The notes under the pieces: model-generated
What the model saw: only the letters and a program-made list of their open reading frames with translations
What the model was told of the DNA's origin: nothing
Database searches by the model: none
Shown: positions 22,869-35,055 of the stretch, piece after piece
Layout of the letters: each line of letters begins with the position of its first letter
Numbering within the stretch: position 1 is the first letter of the stretch
Made by a program: the position numbers and the translations under genes
Assembly: GCA_014925825.1 (NCBI GenBank)
Contig: JACGCK010000003.1
Span: 434,001-498,000 of the forward strand
DNA length: 64,000 nt
DNA from: Pholiota molesta
Lineage: Eukaryota; Basidiomycota; Agaricomycetes; Agaricales; Strophariaceae
Direction of reading: 5' to 3'

Positions 22869-25800
22869 TCATGTCAAGAGCTTGACAGACCAGCCAGTCC
22901 ACCATGCTATGACGCCGAGCTGCATGAACACAATAGCAAACTCAAATACGACTGCTAGCCACTGTATTACGATCCCAACCCAGAAGAAGGGTAACGCAGT
23001 CCATCGAACGCCGTCATAGGGAATGAGTTGCAGGCGACAATTCATAATAGACGTGATCGCTGCTCGCGCTTGGAGCACATTAACGGCCATGGATAAAAGG
23101 AAGAAGACGCCGAGACCAAACCAGTGGCGTAATGATCGTCGGGGAAACTCTTTAATGGGGTATGTTTTCGCTTCGCCGGTGAATTCGTTTCGGTAGAGAG
23201 GTATAATCAGAAAATCGCGTACGTCCTCTCCAATGGTTTTGCCGTACGTTCGCCAAACTGGGGTGACAGTGTCCAAGAGAAGGGTCAAGGCATCCATACC
23301 CAGATCCCAAATTTGCTGGTACTGGTCTTTGTAGCTTTCTTCCAGGGCAATGATCTGAGATAACTGCAGGATGTCAGTTAATACATAGGTTGATGGTTTG
23401 TGATAGAATCATATACCTCGGGATATACGGTAGAAACGCGGGAGACGGTGTCATTATAATTTTGCTTGACTCTGACGTATTCCTCTTCCACGGATTCGAG
23501 GGCATTAGCCACCTCATCCGCGCCCTGTGCAATCTCAGCTTTGTGTGCTTCAATTTCCGTTAATGCTTGAAGGATGTTTTCAATTGGTTCATCCAAAAGA
23601 CATCCACCGTTAAGAGATTCTGCAGTTGAATTGATGAAAGCTCGCAGCATGGCCCGCTGCCGAAATACGCGTTGGTCGATATCTTCAACCGCGCGCCAGC
23701 CACGCAAACGGCGAGTCGAGCTGGTAACAGCGGAAGGATCATGAGAAAACGAGTCCAGAACATCCTTGGGAACTTTTCGCTGATCCACTCCAGGGGTAGG
23801 GATTGACACGTTTTGAAGGGAATCGTAATCTCTAAGCGCGGCTGATATCCTGTTCAGAAATTGCCGTATCCTATGATTATGAGCCTTAGTATCATGTAAA
23901 ATTCTGAATGTCATGTTAGAAATAAATTAAAACCATGAGTGAAGAAATACGTACGCAGCCTTAACTTCATATTCACGCCTCAGCTGCGCCTCTCGGCTTT
24001 CCCGCTGTTTTTTATGGCGCCGTGCGTCGCGATCAGCAGGATGTAAAGGTCCTCTGGTCTTGGGTTTTGAAGAGTCTTTCAGGGATGTAACGGATTGATT
24101 AGCTAGTGACGGCTTGAGTTTCTTCTGTTGTGAGGAGGAAGAACTTCCATGAGAACTTGTATGGATTATGGGAATGGCATTTTGATCAACAAGACGTTCG
24201 GGAGAGGGAGGAAGGACGGATACGTCGGGGACAGGTAATTGGCCTGACCCCAGATGTTGTTCTTTGGACTTCTCAAATTCAGATGAAGACAACGACACCG
24301 AAGATGAACTGCCAGGGGAACGAGGGCGTGCGGATGGCATATATTTTCCAGGACCTTTGTTATCGACGCGAGTTGAGATTGGCGACACAGGAATGACGGC
24401 TCCTTTCGAAGAGCCGCTACGAATGCTGCTAAAAGCAGAGTCTGCGCTCTTTCGAGATACGGCATCCAGTGAATTGCGTCTTGTATCGGCGAGAGGTTCA
24501 AATGACACTCGATCGTCTGCCAGTCCGGTTGAGAGCGAGGAAGCAAGTCCAAGTCCACTTGCTCTTTGCGAAGAAAGAGATGATGGTGAGCGAGATTTTC
24601 GAGGGATGGAAGTGATGGATTCGACCATAGTCGAATCCTCTGGGATAGTTTGCATGCGGTCGAGATTGTTGGGAAGCAGATATTGCGTCATTACAAACGC
24701 TGAAAGATTCCACCGCGAACGCCCCGAACGCGTTGAACGCTTGTCTAGGTGTTTAAGCCAGGTAAAAGGTTCGGCCTTCTCTAATGCGTGTCTGACACTC
24801 TCTGGTTGAGAGCCGAACCACCGGGCTATCTTTGCTAGGTTTAACGGTTTCTGCTTGGTCTCGAGGGAATCATAAATAATAGCATATTGTCTGCTCAGCT
24901 GGCGGCTTATAATGTCAGCTTTGCGGATGGTTTGGGGCGAAGCTTTTCTGCTCAACGCTTCGAGCTTTGCTAAAGGCAAATGTTGTTTTTTCTGTTAGTG
25001 ACAAAGCCAGAGGTAATGCTAGGAACGAACTCACCTTTGTGTAGTTGTTCTTGTTCATCCATCATGGTCGCAAGAGGGGGTAATTTGTCTTTATCCTTCC
25101 TCTTACCAATTGAAATCGTCCATTTTCTGTCCCCATCATCAGAATATGCACAACTCCAATCATATGTCCTCCCATTATCAACGGAGCAAGGAACAGGATG
25201 CAAGGGTTCTGGAGAAGCCGTGGCTGGACTGAAGTCAACATCCGAAGTTGTACTGGTGCTAGTCTTCCGAGCTACATCATGATGGAAATGAGAGGGCGAA
25301 AACGATGCCCTTGTCGGAGAACCCATCAATCCAGGAGCCTTGGATGATACAGGGGATGAAGCTGGCAAAACTTTCTCGGGCGTCACCAACGATTCCCGCT
25401 TCAAACGAGCTTCACGACGGGCTTTCATGTGGAGAGCCCTCTGGACATCTTGAAGGATTCTAGGATCTATATAGAATTTCATTCGTGAGCCTATGTCCAT
25501 AGTGTGCGACCCATAGACCAGGTTCTGTACCTTCGTGAGCTACAAATCCAGTTATTCAGTTTTTGAAGGTTCAGCGGAATACTTCTCGAAAGAACTTACC
25601 AAGATCGTATTCATCTGAGAAAACCCCTAGGTCTGATGGATTATTTTGTACTAAACTTGAGTCGCCCAACGTGGAATCAAGACGAGCATTTCCTTGGCCA
25701 AATGATGGGTTTCTGCGTTGCCGAGACGAGGAATCTGGAGATGAGACAGTATCAGGAGGCCAAGGTCGGCGTCGAGAATCTGCAGTTTGATTATTTTGAG

Positions 25801-25996
25801 GGTTCAAAGGAGAGCCACGTCGTATCGGAGGAGACAAGCCAGACAGCGCTTTCTGAGTGTCGGGACGCGTTCGAGGAGTTGGATGTGCCGCATCGCTTGC
25901 GGGAAAGTGTATGCGAGATGACGACGCCTTTGCAGGGCCTTGTCGCGAACTAAACACATCATCCTCCGTTGGTGTTGGCAGTTGCTTGTTCTCCAT
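22869..25996 (-). CDS. Large coiled-coil protein with two C-terminal membrane helices, function unknown
   Basis: Start MENKQLPTPTEDDVF; a Ser/Pro/Arg-rich region follows, then KFYIDPRILQDVQRAL, a conserved-looking segment around DNGRTYDWSCAYSDDGDRKW, and a helical block (KADIISRQLSRQYAIIYD, then LAKIARWFGSQPESVRHALEKA). A second Ser-rich linker is followed by a basic coiled coil (RDARRHKKQRESREAQLRRE), a long helical region (about 23400-23910) and finally two hydrophobic segments (WFGLGVFFLLSMAVNVLQA and LPFFWVGIVIQWLAVVFEF). The pattern is a cytosolic head with a C-terminal membrane hairpin. One junction near 25500-25540 does not keep phase simply. I do not recognise the family. The membrane it enters cannot be told from the sequence. 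Confidence 0.75.
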
Positions 25997-26661
25997 AGTT
26001 ACTATTAAGAACTGGGAACGTAGAGAATGTGTCGACTCGTGTTTGACCTCTGCCGCCTTCAAGCCGGCTGAGAGAGATAGGAAGTCCTCCAAGAGTGAAA
26101 GCACAAACTTTGAATATAAAGCGTTCTCGAAGTTGTAACTTCAGGCCAAGTTCATTGGCTCAGCCACTACGTTGGCCAAGACAAGCACTGCAGGACTTGT
26201 CGCTTGGATCACGACCAAACGATGATGCGAAGGTTGTGGTAACTTGAATGTGAATGGGTTGAATTTGTGTCGCAAGGCTAGAAAGTGGGCCAGATAGTGC
26301 GTATGTCGAAGTAGAGAATGTGCAGGTGTATAAATACAATGGAAGAACAGAGGAGGCAGAAGATAGTGACCGAAAGCCTAGCAGGCTTCGGGAGGCGCGA
26401 AGCACATCGCCAGAGCATTCGCCGCACTTGTTAAGGGTGTCATATCTTACATAAACATCCCCTTCAAGCCTGTGATTTCATAGTCTGTACAACTCTCACT
26501 GCGCACAGTCTATGTTAGTTTTCGAACGAGCAGTACCTCAGGAAGGGTCGGGATACGCAAAGTAGTATGTAGTGGCGATAGTCGCGCTGACTACTTAAGA
26601 TCTACATTTATAACACAATGGTATGTATTCTCCGGAGTTTCCGGAAACTGACAGTAAAAGT
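25997..26661. other. Intergenic stretch, 665 bases
   Basis: Lies between the SURF1 stop (26662) and the start of the unknown membrane-protein gene (25996), both minus strand. An 81-codon Ser-rich ORF (26160-26405, minus) has no splice or family support and I do not call it a gene. Confidence 0.4.
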
Positions 26662-27690
26662 TTACTTAAAACGCGGCATCCGACGTCCAGGAGACTGCCT
26701 CTTGTTTGCAAGGACGCGCAAAAACATGACTGCAGTGAGTGCGGATAATGAATACCTGAAAATCCAGCAATAAGTATAAGCCTCAAATATGCCGTTCTGA
26801 ACTCACCAAGTAATGACATATGACAGATGCGAATTCCGAAGATCGACTGTAGGGGTGCGGCCTACGGGTATTCCTTTCGACAGTTTGGTATTGGCTTCTC
26901 CAGCATGGCCCTCTGAAGATATTTTTTGAGCGCATTAAACTCGTGCGAGGTTGACAACTCACCAAAGATTTGTTCCACAAACACAGGTTGAACATTTGCA
27001 GGCTCGCCACCCGCGTATTCAGCCATCTTATCGACGTCGGTCCAGTACCACAGTCCTTTTTCGGGCTCATTGTTGGGGGTAAATGTGTTACGAGGTTGTG
27101 AGGTTCGCAACATGCCCAGGACTTCGACTTCACCCATTTCTTCTTCTGAATTTATGGAAGAGACGAAGTCGTTGGATACAAATCCTCGATCTACAAGGAT
27201 GGTTGATCCATTTTCACGGACGAGTGGCGTTACGACATGAACACCATGGACACCTTCGCGTACCCGAGGAGACAGCAGCATAGTATGAGCGTGATCATAG
27301 CGTCCTGTAATTAAGACTTTGCGAAATACAAATTCCGGTATCACTGAAAGACTGATTGGCCCTCAGTTTAGTCAAGAGAAATGCGGTGTGGAGGAAATCG
27401 GCTGAACTTGATGTTAGAGGGTAAAGAGAGCGGTCGCAGCTGTAGTTTTTCCTCCAGCTCATCAATCAGGTTTATCTTCCATTTTAGGCGCTTTAGCTGC
27501 CATGTACCCAGAGCGAAGGTGAATATTGGCACGATGCCTATAAGGACCATGGTAGGCGTGATCCATGATTCGCGTCGTGCTTATAGATGGCCGGGACATT
27601 GATTTTGGGCGAGTGAAAGAACCATGCTTGTCTCGAGGGTGATGTGTGTAGACAGCGGCGAGCGAAGGAAGGAAAGGCGCGTCGAAACAT
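26662..27690 (-). CDS. SHY1: Cytochrome c oxidase assembly factor SURF1 / Shy1
   Basis: Inner-membrane protein that helps haem a insertion into Cox1 of complex IV. The N-terminus MFRRAFPSFARRCLHTSPSR is a typical mitochondrial presequence. After an intron comes the first membrane helix (TMVLIGIVPIFTFALGTWQLKRLKWK), containing the family's GxWQxxR-like box. The intermembrane domain has YRKVLITGRYDHAH, GVHVVTPL, STILVDRGFV, RTSQPRNTFTPNN, KGLWYWTDVDKMA and PVFVEQI. The second membrane segment follows GRTPTVDLRNSHMSYLVTW-like sequence, with a short basic tail ending MPRFK. I chose the ATG at 27690 because it begins the presequence. It is divergent with SLA2, with only about 220 bases between the two starts. 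Confidence 0.93.
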
Positions 27691-27909
27691 GTCGAGGCAG
27701 ATGCTCACAGTGCGGACGGTGGAAGCGGACAGACCCTGCCGCGGAACAAATAAGGTCAAAGCCAAGGCAACCTGCTACTGCATCATCTCAAGTACAGGAG
27801 ACCTAACCGGCTGTCACTGCCCATCGCCAGTGCTGCGCTCTACTGTTTCCTCTCTTCTTCCATCTGGCACATTCCATACCCTAACTTCTTCGACAATCAG
27901 ACTTACACC

Positions 27910-30900
27910 ATGTAAGCAGGCGATAACTCTATATCTGTCGCTTGATTAACAGCCTACAGGTTCGGCGGTGGCTCTCAAGGGCGTGGAAGGAGTGCTGTCG
28001 ATATTGACGAGGAAATTCATTACCCAACGCGACCTGTCGACAAGGAGAAGGCCGAACATGAACTTGTAATAAACATCAAGAAGGCCACCAGTCCTGAGGA
28101 GACTGCTCCGAAGCAGAAACACGTCAGGAGTATGTTATGACATTTCTCAGCACGGCAACACTTCGCTGATATGTACATAGAATGCATCATGTATACCTGG
28201 GACTACCACTCTTCCATTTCCTTCTGGAGTGGCCTGAGAGTCCAACCTATCCTTGCTGACGAAGTTCAGACCTTCAAAGCTCTTATTACCGTTCACAAGG
28301 TTCTACAAGAAGGACATCCTGTGGTATGTACTTCGCACATCGCAACCGACACAATATCTCATGCGACTTCAGACTCTTAAAGAAGCGCAAGGTCAGACCG
28401 CATGGCTTGAGACTTGTGCTAGAACAGTTGGCGCCGAAGGAATGAGAGGTACGTAAATGACTCTTCATGATGAAGCTATCTACTTATAGAACCTATAAAG
28501 GCTATGCTCCTCTCATCAAGACATATGTTTCCTTCATCTTGGCCAAACTCAGGTTCCATCGCCTTCGTCCTGAATTCAGCGGATTATTCGAATACGAGGA
28601 GTATGTTACTTTGAAAGGAATCGACGATCCAAATGAAGGGTAACTCTTGATGATCTCTCAAATACTCCAGTGACTAATCAAATCCTAGCTACGAAACGAT
28701 ATCCGACCTTATGGGCCTCCAAGACCAAATCGAATCTTTCCAAAAGACAGTATTCTCCCATTTCCGCAACTCTACCAACAACGAATGTCGTATTTCGGCG
28801 TTGGTGCCGCTAGTAAAAGAAAGTTGGGGAATCTATCGCTTCATAACCAGCATGCTGAGGGCGATGTTCAGAAGTCAGTCACTTCACGCGATACTCTTTA
28901 TAATTGTAATCCTAATCAACACCATCATCTCAGGAACTAATGACCAAGATGCACTTGAACCGCTTCGAGAGCGATATATATCACAGCACTATAATCTCCG
29001 AAAGTTCTATTACGAATGCTCCAACCTCAAATATCTAACGGGGCTCATTAACGTTCCGAAATTGGGCCACGTATGTTCCATTGCCTTTATTTGGTAGTGC
29101 TCATCGAATATTCTCTGGGCAGGAACCTCCCAATCTTTTGGATTCAGGAGATGCACCCGATCTGCCCTCTCGACCAAAAGCTGAGACCAAGGAAACCCCT
29201 CCCTCAGTTCCCTCACCAAGTGCAGCTGAAATAGATGAACAAGCGCGTATGCTGAAGCAATATGAAGACAAACAGGCGGCACTTCAGGCACAACGTGAGG
29301 CAGAGGAACGTCAACGCATGCAGCAGCAGCAACAACAACAGGCGGAATTCGAACGACGCCAGTTCGAGCAAGCTGAGGCTCAACGATTGGCTCAAGAGCA
29401 ACTCATGCAACAGCAAGTTATGTATCAAAATCAGGCTGTTGCGCAGCAACAAAGCGAGCTTGAACGCGAGCTCCTTGCCATGCGCGGTCAGTATGAACGA
29501 GATCAGATATTTTTGGAACAGTATGATCGTGTACGTGGGTTTCCCTTGCGCTGCTATTATTTTTATGTTTACTCAAATTGATTTGATTTAGCGCGTGAAA
29601 GCCCTTGAAGCTGAACTGGGAGGAGTCACCAACAACGTCAACATGCAATTGGCCGCCAAAGACGAACTAATCAAGCAATTGCGGGATCAAGTAACGTTGT
29701 GGCGCAATAAATATGAAGCCCTCGCAAAGCTATACAGCCAACTTCGCACAGAGCATCTGGATATGCTTTCCAAATTCAAGAGCATGCAACTCAAAGCTAA
29801 TTCCGCCCAAGAAGCTGTCGATCGTATGGAAAGAATGGAACGCGACCTGAAAGCCAAGAATCTGGAGTTGGCTGATATGCTGAGAGAGCGGGATCGTGCA
29901 CGCTTCGATATTGACAGGCAGAAATCTTCACACAAGGAAGAAATCGATAGGCTCCGCCGTGAACTTAACTTTGCGAACGAGCGCGCCGAAGATGCTTCAC
30001 GCTCCAAGAGCTCTGAAGTTGGCACTGTCATGTCGAAATACAACAGGCAACTGTCAGAACTTGAAGATTCTCTCCGCGTAAGCTATCCTAATAAGCTTTT
30101 ATTTTATGTTGTATTCATTTGATTTGCTTAAGGCTAAACAACTCCAAATTGACGACCTCTTGGTCAAGATCGATGCCGCTTCTGGTGATATGGAACGGCT
30201 GAGAGAAGAAAAGGATCAAGAAATCATGATCTTGCAGGCGGGAATGGATAGCACCATCGAGCAGCTGTCAGAAGCGAAGCAGGTATGGTTTTTTTAATGT
30301 ATTGTCAAATGCATTTTAAACGTTGATTCTCTACGTAGAACCAAGATCTGGTGGACGAAACCACCAACGTTCAGATTGATACTCTGATTCTTGATCACCG
30401 CAAAGAAATGAACGAGATCATCAGTCAGCAGTTTTATTTATTTACCTTTTGTTCATTGTATTGACATTGCTGTAGACTCAATCTTGCAAGCTTGTGTGCA
30501 CAAGGTTGATGATTCAATCTACGAATTGGAATCGCCAACGCAGGCTGGTAACTTGAACTCGACACCGGAATACACGTTGTCAATGATCGAGAAGGCACTG
30601 AACAACTCCAACGAATTTGCGACAATCTATAACCTGTACCTCGGTGCCGAGAAAGGCGGCGAGCACGTCGAAGTCATCAAAGCCGCAAACGAATTTGCCC
30701 AGTCACTTTCCGATGTTATGATCAACACTAAGGGTATCACCCGCCTTGCCAGTGATGACGATGCTTCTGATAGGATTATCAACGTCGCCAAAACTGCTGG
30801 AGATGTCGGTCTGCGATTTTTCGAGAATCTTAAGTCGTACAACCTTGAACTGCTCCAGCCTTCTCAACGCAAGGAAGTCGCACTGCGAAACAACAGCCAG

Positions 30901-31710
30901 TCTCGTGCCTCCCTCACCAAGCTATCAGAGGTGGTGGAAGTCCTTATCCCGAAGGGCAAAGCGAATGGATTGGCTCATGCCAATGGCGATATTGGCGACC
31001 TCGTCGAGCAAGAGATGTCCAGTGCTGCTCGGGCCATCGAAGCCGCCACGGAACGTCTGCAACAGCTCATGTCTCGTCCCAGAGACACTTCTCGCTACAA
31101 CGCGGTCGACTTGCAAGTCCACGACTCTATTCTTGCCGCTGCTATGGCTATCACGAGCTCTATTTCTCGTCTGATCAAGGCAGCTACAGACTCCCAACAA
31201 GAAATTGTGGCTGAAGGAAGAGGAAGCAGCTCCGTGCAACAGTTCTACAAGCGCAACAACAGGTGGACGGAAGGTTTGATATCCGCCGCAAAAGCTGTTG
31301 CGTTCGCCACGAACCTTCTCATCGAGAGCGCCGATGGCGTGTTGTCGGGCACCCACTCCCTTGAGCAGCTCATCGTGGCTTCGAACGAGGTAACTGCTGC
31401 CACAGCACAGCTCGTCGCCGCATCGCGCGTCAAAGCCAACCTGATGTCTAAGACGCAAGAACGTCTCGAACTTGCTGCTAAAGCAGTCACCGCGGCATGC
31501 AAGGCACTCGTCAAGCAAGTCAAGGCTGTGGCTGCCAAACAAACCGAGGAGGAAGATGTGGATTACAAGGGCATGGCGGTGCTCGAGTTCAAGAGGAGGG
31601 AAATGGAGCAACAGGTCGAGATTCTTAAACTGGAGAAGGATTTAGGAGCTGCGCGTCGTCGCCTGGGTTCTATGAGGCGCGATGGATACCACACAGCAGA
31701 AACGGATTGA
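27910..31710 (+). CDS. SLA2: Endocytic adaptor Sla2/End4 (HIP1R family)
   Basis: Links the clathrin/membrane coat to actin at endocytic sites. Domains in order: ANTH domain (EHELVINIKKATSPEETAPK, then YTWDYHSSISFWSGL and FKALITVHKVLQEGHP); a Pro-rich linker; a Gln-rich region (QQQQQQQ near 29320); a long central coiled coil (29590-30300) for dimerisation and clathrin light chain binding; then the THATCH/I-LWEQ actin-binding region, ending in KGMAVLEFKRREMEQQVEIL and the RRDGYH tail. The coding start is unusual: AT at 27910-27911, a 48-base intron (27912-27959), then G TTC GGC, so the start codon itself is split. About eight further introns are present, and the last exon (from about 30477) is uninterrupted for 400 codons. 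No frame breaks were noticed, in contrast to several neighbours. Confidence 0.95.
29300..29470 (+). repeat. Gln-rich coding tract in SLA2
   Basis: CAG/CAA repeats encode QQQQQQQ and Gln/Glu/Arg-rich helix sequence just before the coiled coil. It is a site where length variation is likely. Confidence 0.7.
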
Positions 31711-32096
31711 GTCTAATAGAATGTATGATCAATCCTCTATGTATTTGCATTTTAATGGAAACTGCTAATTTCACACGGGATGAAAAGAACTTGAGTGGTA
31801 GGAGGTAGTTTGCGCAGGGGGTTATGGTGAGTACCATTGTGTAAGTAAATATCGAAATAAAAAAAGGTAGTGTGATGCCCAAACAACACTGCAGAGTATG
31901 AGCAGAATGAGAGACTATTAACACAGAGCAGGACATGCTGCGGAATGTACTAAACTAAACAAGTTAACGAATGAATTATTCCAACAAGGAAATAGAGACA
32001 TGTATGTCCTTCATAATCTCCGCAGAAAACGAAAGAGAAAAAGAGAATAAAATCCAGGATTTTTAAAAAATAAGGGAGTGAGGGGGTCCAGCAGTG
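31711..32096. other. Intergenic stretch between convergent genes
   Basis: About 390 A/T-rich bases with the 3' UTRs of SLA2 (plus) and the Ser/Pro-rich gene (minus). No gene seen. Confidence 0.5.
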
Positions 32097-34806
32097 TCAT
32101 CTATCGGTTCGGCCAGTGTCGAAGGATTCCCTGGCCAAGTCCAGGAAACTCCCGCCCATCTGTCCATCTACATCCACCGCGGTATCAGATTCCTGGTCCG
32201 TATCATCGTCGATATCCAAAAATGAGGGTTTCCGCATGATCGACTGTCGATGGAGGCTTTTCTCGAAACTCAATTTTGAGCGCATTGACCCCGCTCTTGA
32301 CTGCGGTTTTAGCACTGACGACGCGCGACTCGGCTTGGGGGTTATCGTCGGCGATGTCATTAATGGGGGCATTGCCACTGCCGCGTTTGCGGACGCGGGC
32401 CGTGATGAAGACGACGAGGAAGATAAGGCATCCACAGAGGTACGGAAGTCTGTGGTAATAGTGGGCTTCCGCCGTCGCGGCGGCGGGGGCAGGCTCGCGA
32501 TCTCTGGCATGGGTATGGCGACGCGAGATGCAACCTGGACGGTGGAAGCCAACGACGACGGCGGGGGCGGCGGCGGGGGCGGCGGAGGCGGAGGAGCGCG
32601 CTGCTGGTGATCATCTTTGTTGGACATGATCGACGGCGGGTGACTGCTCGATCCCGAGGGACTGAGGGGCGAACCGCTCATGCGCATCGACATTTGCTTA
32701 CTGCTCGGCCGCGATGCTGGAGGGGGGGAGAGACCGATAGGCACGATATCGGACTCTTGCGTCATATCCGATAGGACAGTCGAAGCGGACATGACGGAGT
32801 ACCCGCGACTTCGCGTCGTCGCACGTTCGATGGACCGGCTATCCACGCTAGCTTCAAGTTTTGCGAGCTCGGCGCGCGACATGATTGCCTGAGGCATATA
32901 GTTATCAGCAGTCGAGCGCACAGGACTGCTCGGTGTGGCGTCTGAGCCACCTTCATCCCAAAATGATGATGCAGAGGGCATATAGCGCTCTCTATTTATC
33001 CAAGGCTTGTTGGGTGTAAGATGGGAAGAGGTGTCGGAGCGCAAGCTGAACACAGACAGGGCGTCATCCTCAGGGGTCGTAGGCGGATGATGCGAGGTCG
33101 AAGGACGACTGGAGGTGGAGAACAATCTCCTGCGACTTGATGTGCTGGTCGCGGTGCTCCCCCGTCGTTTGTCCAATGACCCAACAGATTCGGGTATAGA
33201 GGCAGTCGGAAAAGGCTTGGAATTGGCCATCGACGATGTACGGATGGGCAAAGGGAGAATGGCTGGGATCGGCAACCGTGGGTGATGAAAACTTCGCTGC
33301 TTCCGTACCCCTCCTCCAGCTAAAGAACCCGGAGCAGTGGCAGGCGGTTTCGGCGCCGGCGATGCTGGAAGCGGAGGCGAAGCTAGACCTATTCGTGTGA
33401 GCGACTGGTGCGATAACGCTTTCTTCAAGGTACGAGGAGAGCTCTGCGCCGTCTTTAACTCATTCGCCTGCACGAAACTTATGGGGCTATCAGGGGGACC
33501 AGGCTCGTATACGAGAGCGCTTCGCTGGGATGATCGTTTATCACGGTCGGCAATCCCGTAAGGACAACCCGCAAAAGACTCCGAAGAAGCGAACGATAGG
33601 GAAGAAGATGATGATGCCGAAGTGTGTCCACTTGAACCCATCCATAAAGGCACGGAAACTGCATCGGGCCGAGAGGGTATGGACGGAAGGGAGGACAGAG
33701 GAGCTGGCGGAGGTGCAGGAAGCCTGTGCTTAGGAGGGGCGGTGGGGGGCTGTATTCGCGAATTGGAAACCTGGCGCTTCACCACTCGCGTCAGCGTGGA
33801 TGATTCCTGCGAGCCGCGTATATCTGAAGAGGATGGATTGGGAGATAGTTTGCGCAGAGATGGACGTTCCTCGACAAAAAAGCCCGCCCTCGCAGAAGTT
33901 CCGGTATCAGTCAAGCCTCTACTACGCAATTTGGGCCGTGAGGGACCAGCGCTATCAGGTTGATTCTGGCCGACCACAGTGGACGATGAACCAGCCTTAG
34001 AGTGCGAGCCGCCACTAGTCATAGATGGCGTAACGGAAGCTTGACGATGCAGCGGTTCTGGCCGCTTGAACTGTAGGCTGCTGGCAGACCGCCTGAATGA
34101 AGAAGATGATTAGAATGCCAGCAGGAAACGCCAAGAAAAATGGTGCAACTTACTTGGACTTCAGCGCGCGGAGCTCGGGTAATTTGTTAGGAATGGGAGA
34201 AGCAGGGATATCAAGGGTATGATGATTTGAATTCGAGGAGGAAGAGGCATATGAAACACGGTTGAAAGTCGGTACATCAGCTTTTTTCTGAACAAATTCG
34301 GTAACAGAGGGGTTGGGAGAGGCAGACAAGCGATTGGGGTCAGAAGGAAAGTGTGGAAGCTGTGGTACAGGAACAGCAATCATGGGACGGCCAGCGAATG
34401 GGTCTGTGTCGGAAAGCGTCAAGAGCGAATGTCGAGGGTCCCGGTGAAAATCGACGGGTGTACGCGGCTCTATGGAGTCAACCCTAGAGCGCGAAGACGA
34501 GACGGACTTGGACGGCGGTCTGTTTGCAGACGAAGCAGGAGATGTCGGGGTAGAGGCTAGATTGGATACATATGGAATGAGAGTAGCAGGCGGATCTTCG
34601 ATTGCCAGAGACGGCGACTGCTTTTTGGACTTAAGGCCAATGGCAGACGCGAATGAATTGAGCTTGCCCGACTTGACGGGGAGGGACGGACGAGAGGCCG
34701 CTTTTTCGTGGCTATAGGCGTGTCGGAGGTCCTTGGAACTGGGGGATCTGTTGATGTTCCACCATGTGCGGGCAGCTGGCTCTGCGGTGGGCAGGGCAGC
34801 AGGCAT
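32097..34806 (-). CDS. Ser/Pro-rich, largely disordered protein with poly-Pro tract
   Basis: Start MPAALPTAEPAARTWWNINR, followed by SPSSKDLRHAYSHEKAA and SGKLNSFASAIGLKSKK, the most conserved-looking part. One intron lies at about 34086-34150. The second exon is a 641-codon open frame dominated by Ser, Pro, Thr and Arg, with many SP/TP sites, KPWINRERYMPSASSF, and near the C-terminus a pure proline run (32559-32597) followed by MRKPSFLDIDDDTDQESD and an acidic end. Such architecture suits a phosphorylated scaffold, with the poly-Pro able to bind SH3/profilin/WW partners; that is inference. I recognise no folded domain and no orthologue name. No frame breaks. Confidence 0.75.
32559..32597 (-). 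repeat. Poly-proline coding tract
   Basis: GC-rich GGCGG-type repeats on the plus strand encode about twelve consecutive prolines on the minus strand. The plus-strand open frame over the same bases (poly-Gly) is a shadow. Confidence 0.8.
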
Positions 34807-35055
34807 AGGGATCGTGGTGGTGTTACAGACACATGGAGTGCTAGGATGCCATGGAGGAGACGGAGAAAGAGAGTGCTCTGAGAAATGTTGGCACCCACGC
34901 CGCGACTATCTCCATCCATCCTGCCCCTGACCACCACGGCAACAACCGTCACCAACGCGATATAGTAGACGGTACCGTACCCCACAACCTCATCACATGC
35001 ATAGTATCCATTATCAAATATTACAGTAGATCTCCCAGGTATATTAGATGTGTGC

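Noticed and set aside
26160..26405. 81-codon Ser-rich minus ORF
   Set aside because: No ATG context, splice or domain support; composition alone is not enough.
30925..31611. 228-codon minus-strand ORF
   Set aside because: Antisense to the I/LWEQ exon of SLA2.
32116..32610. 164-codon plus-strand ORF ending in poly-Gly
   Set aside because: Shadow of the minus-strand Ser/Pro-rich gene; the Gly run is the complement of the poly-Pro tract.
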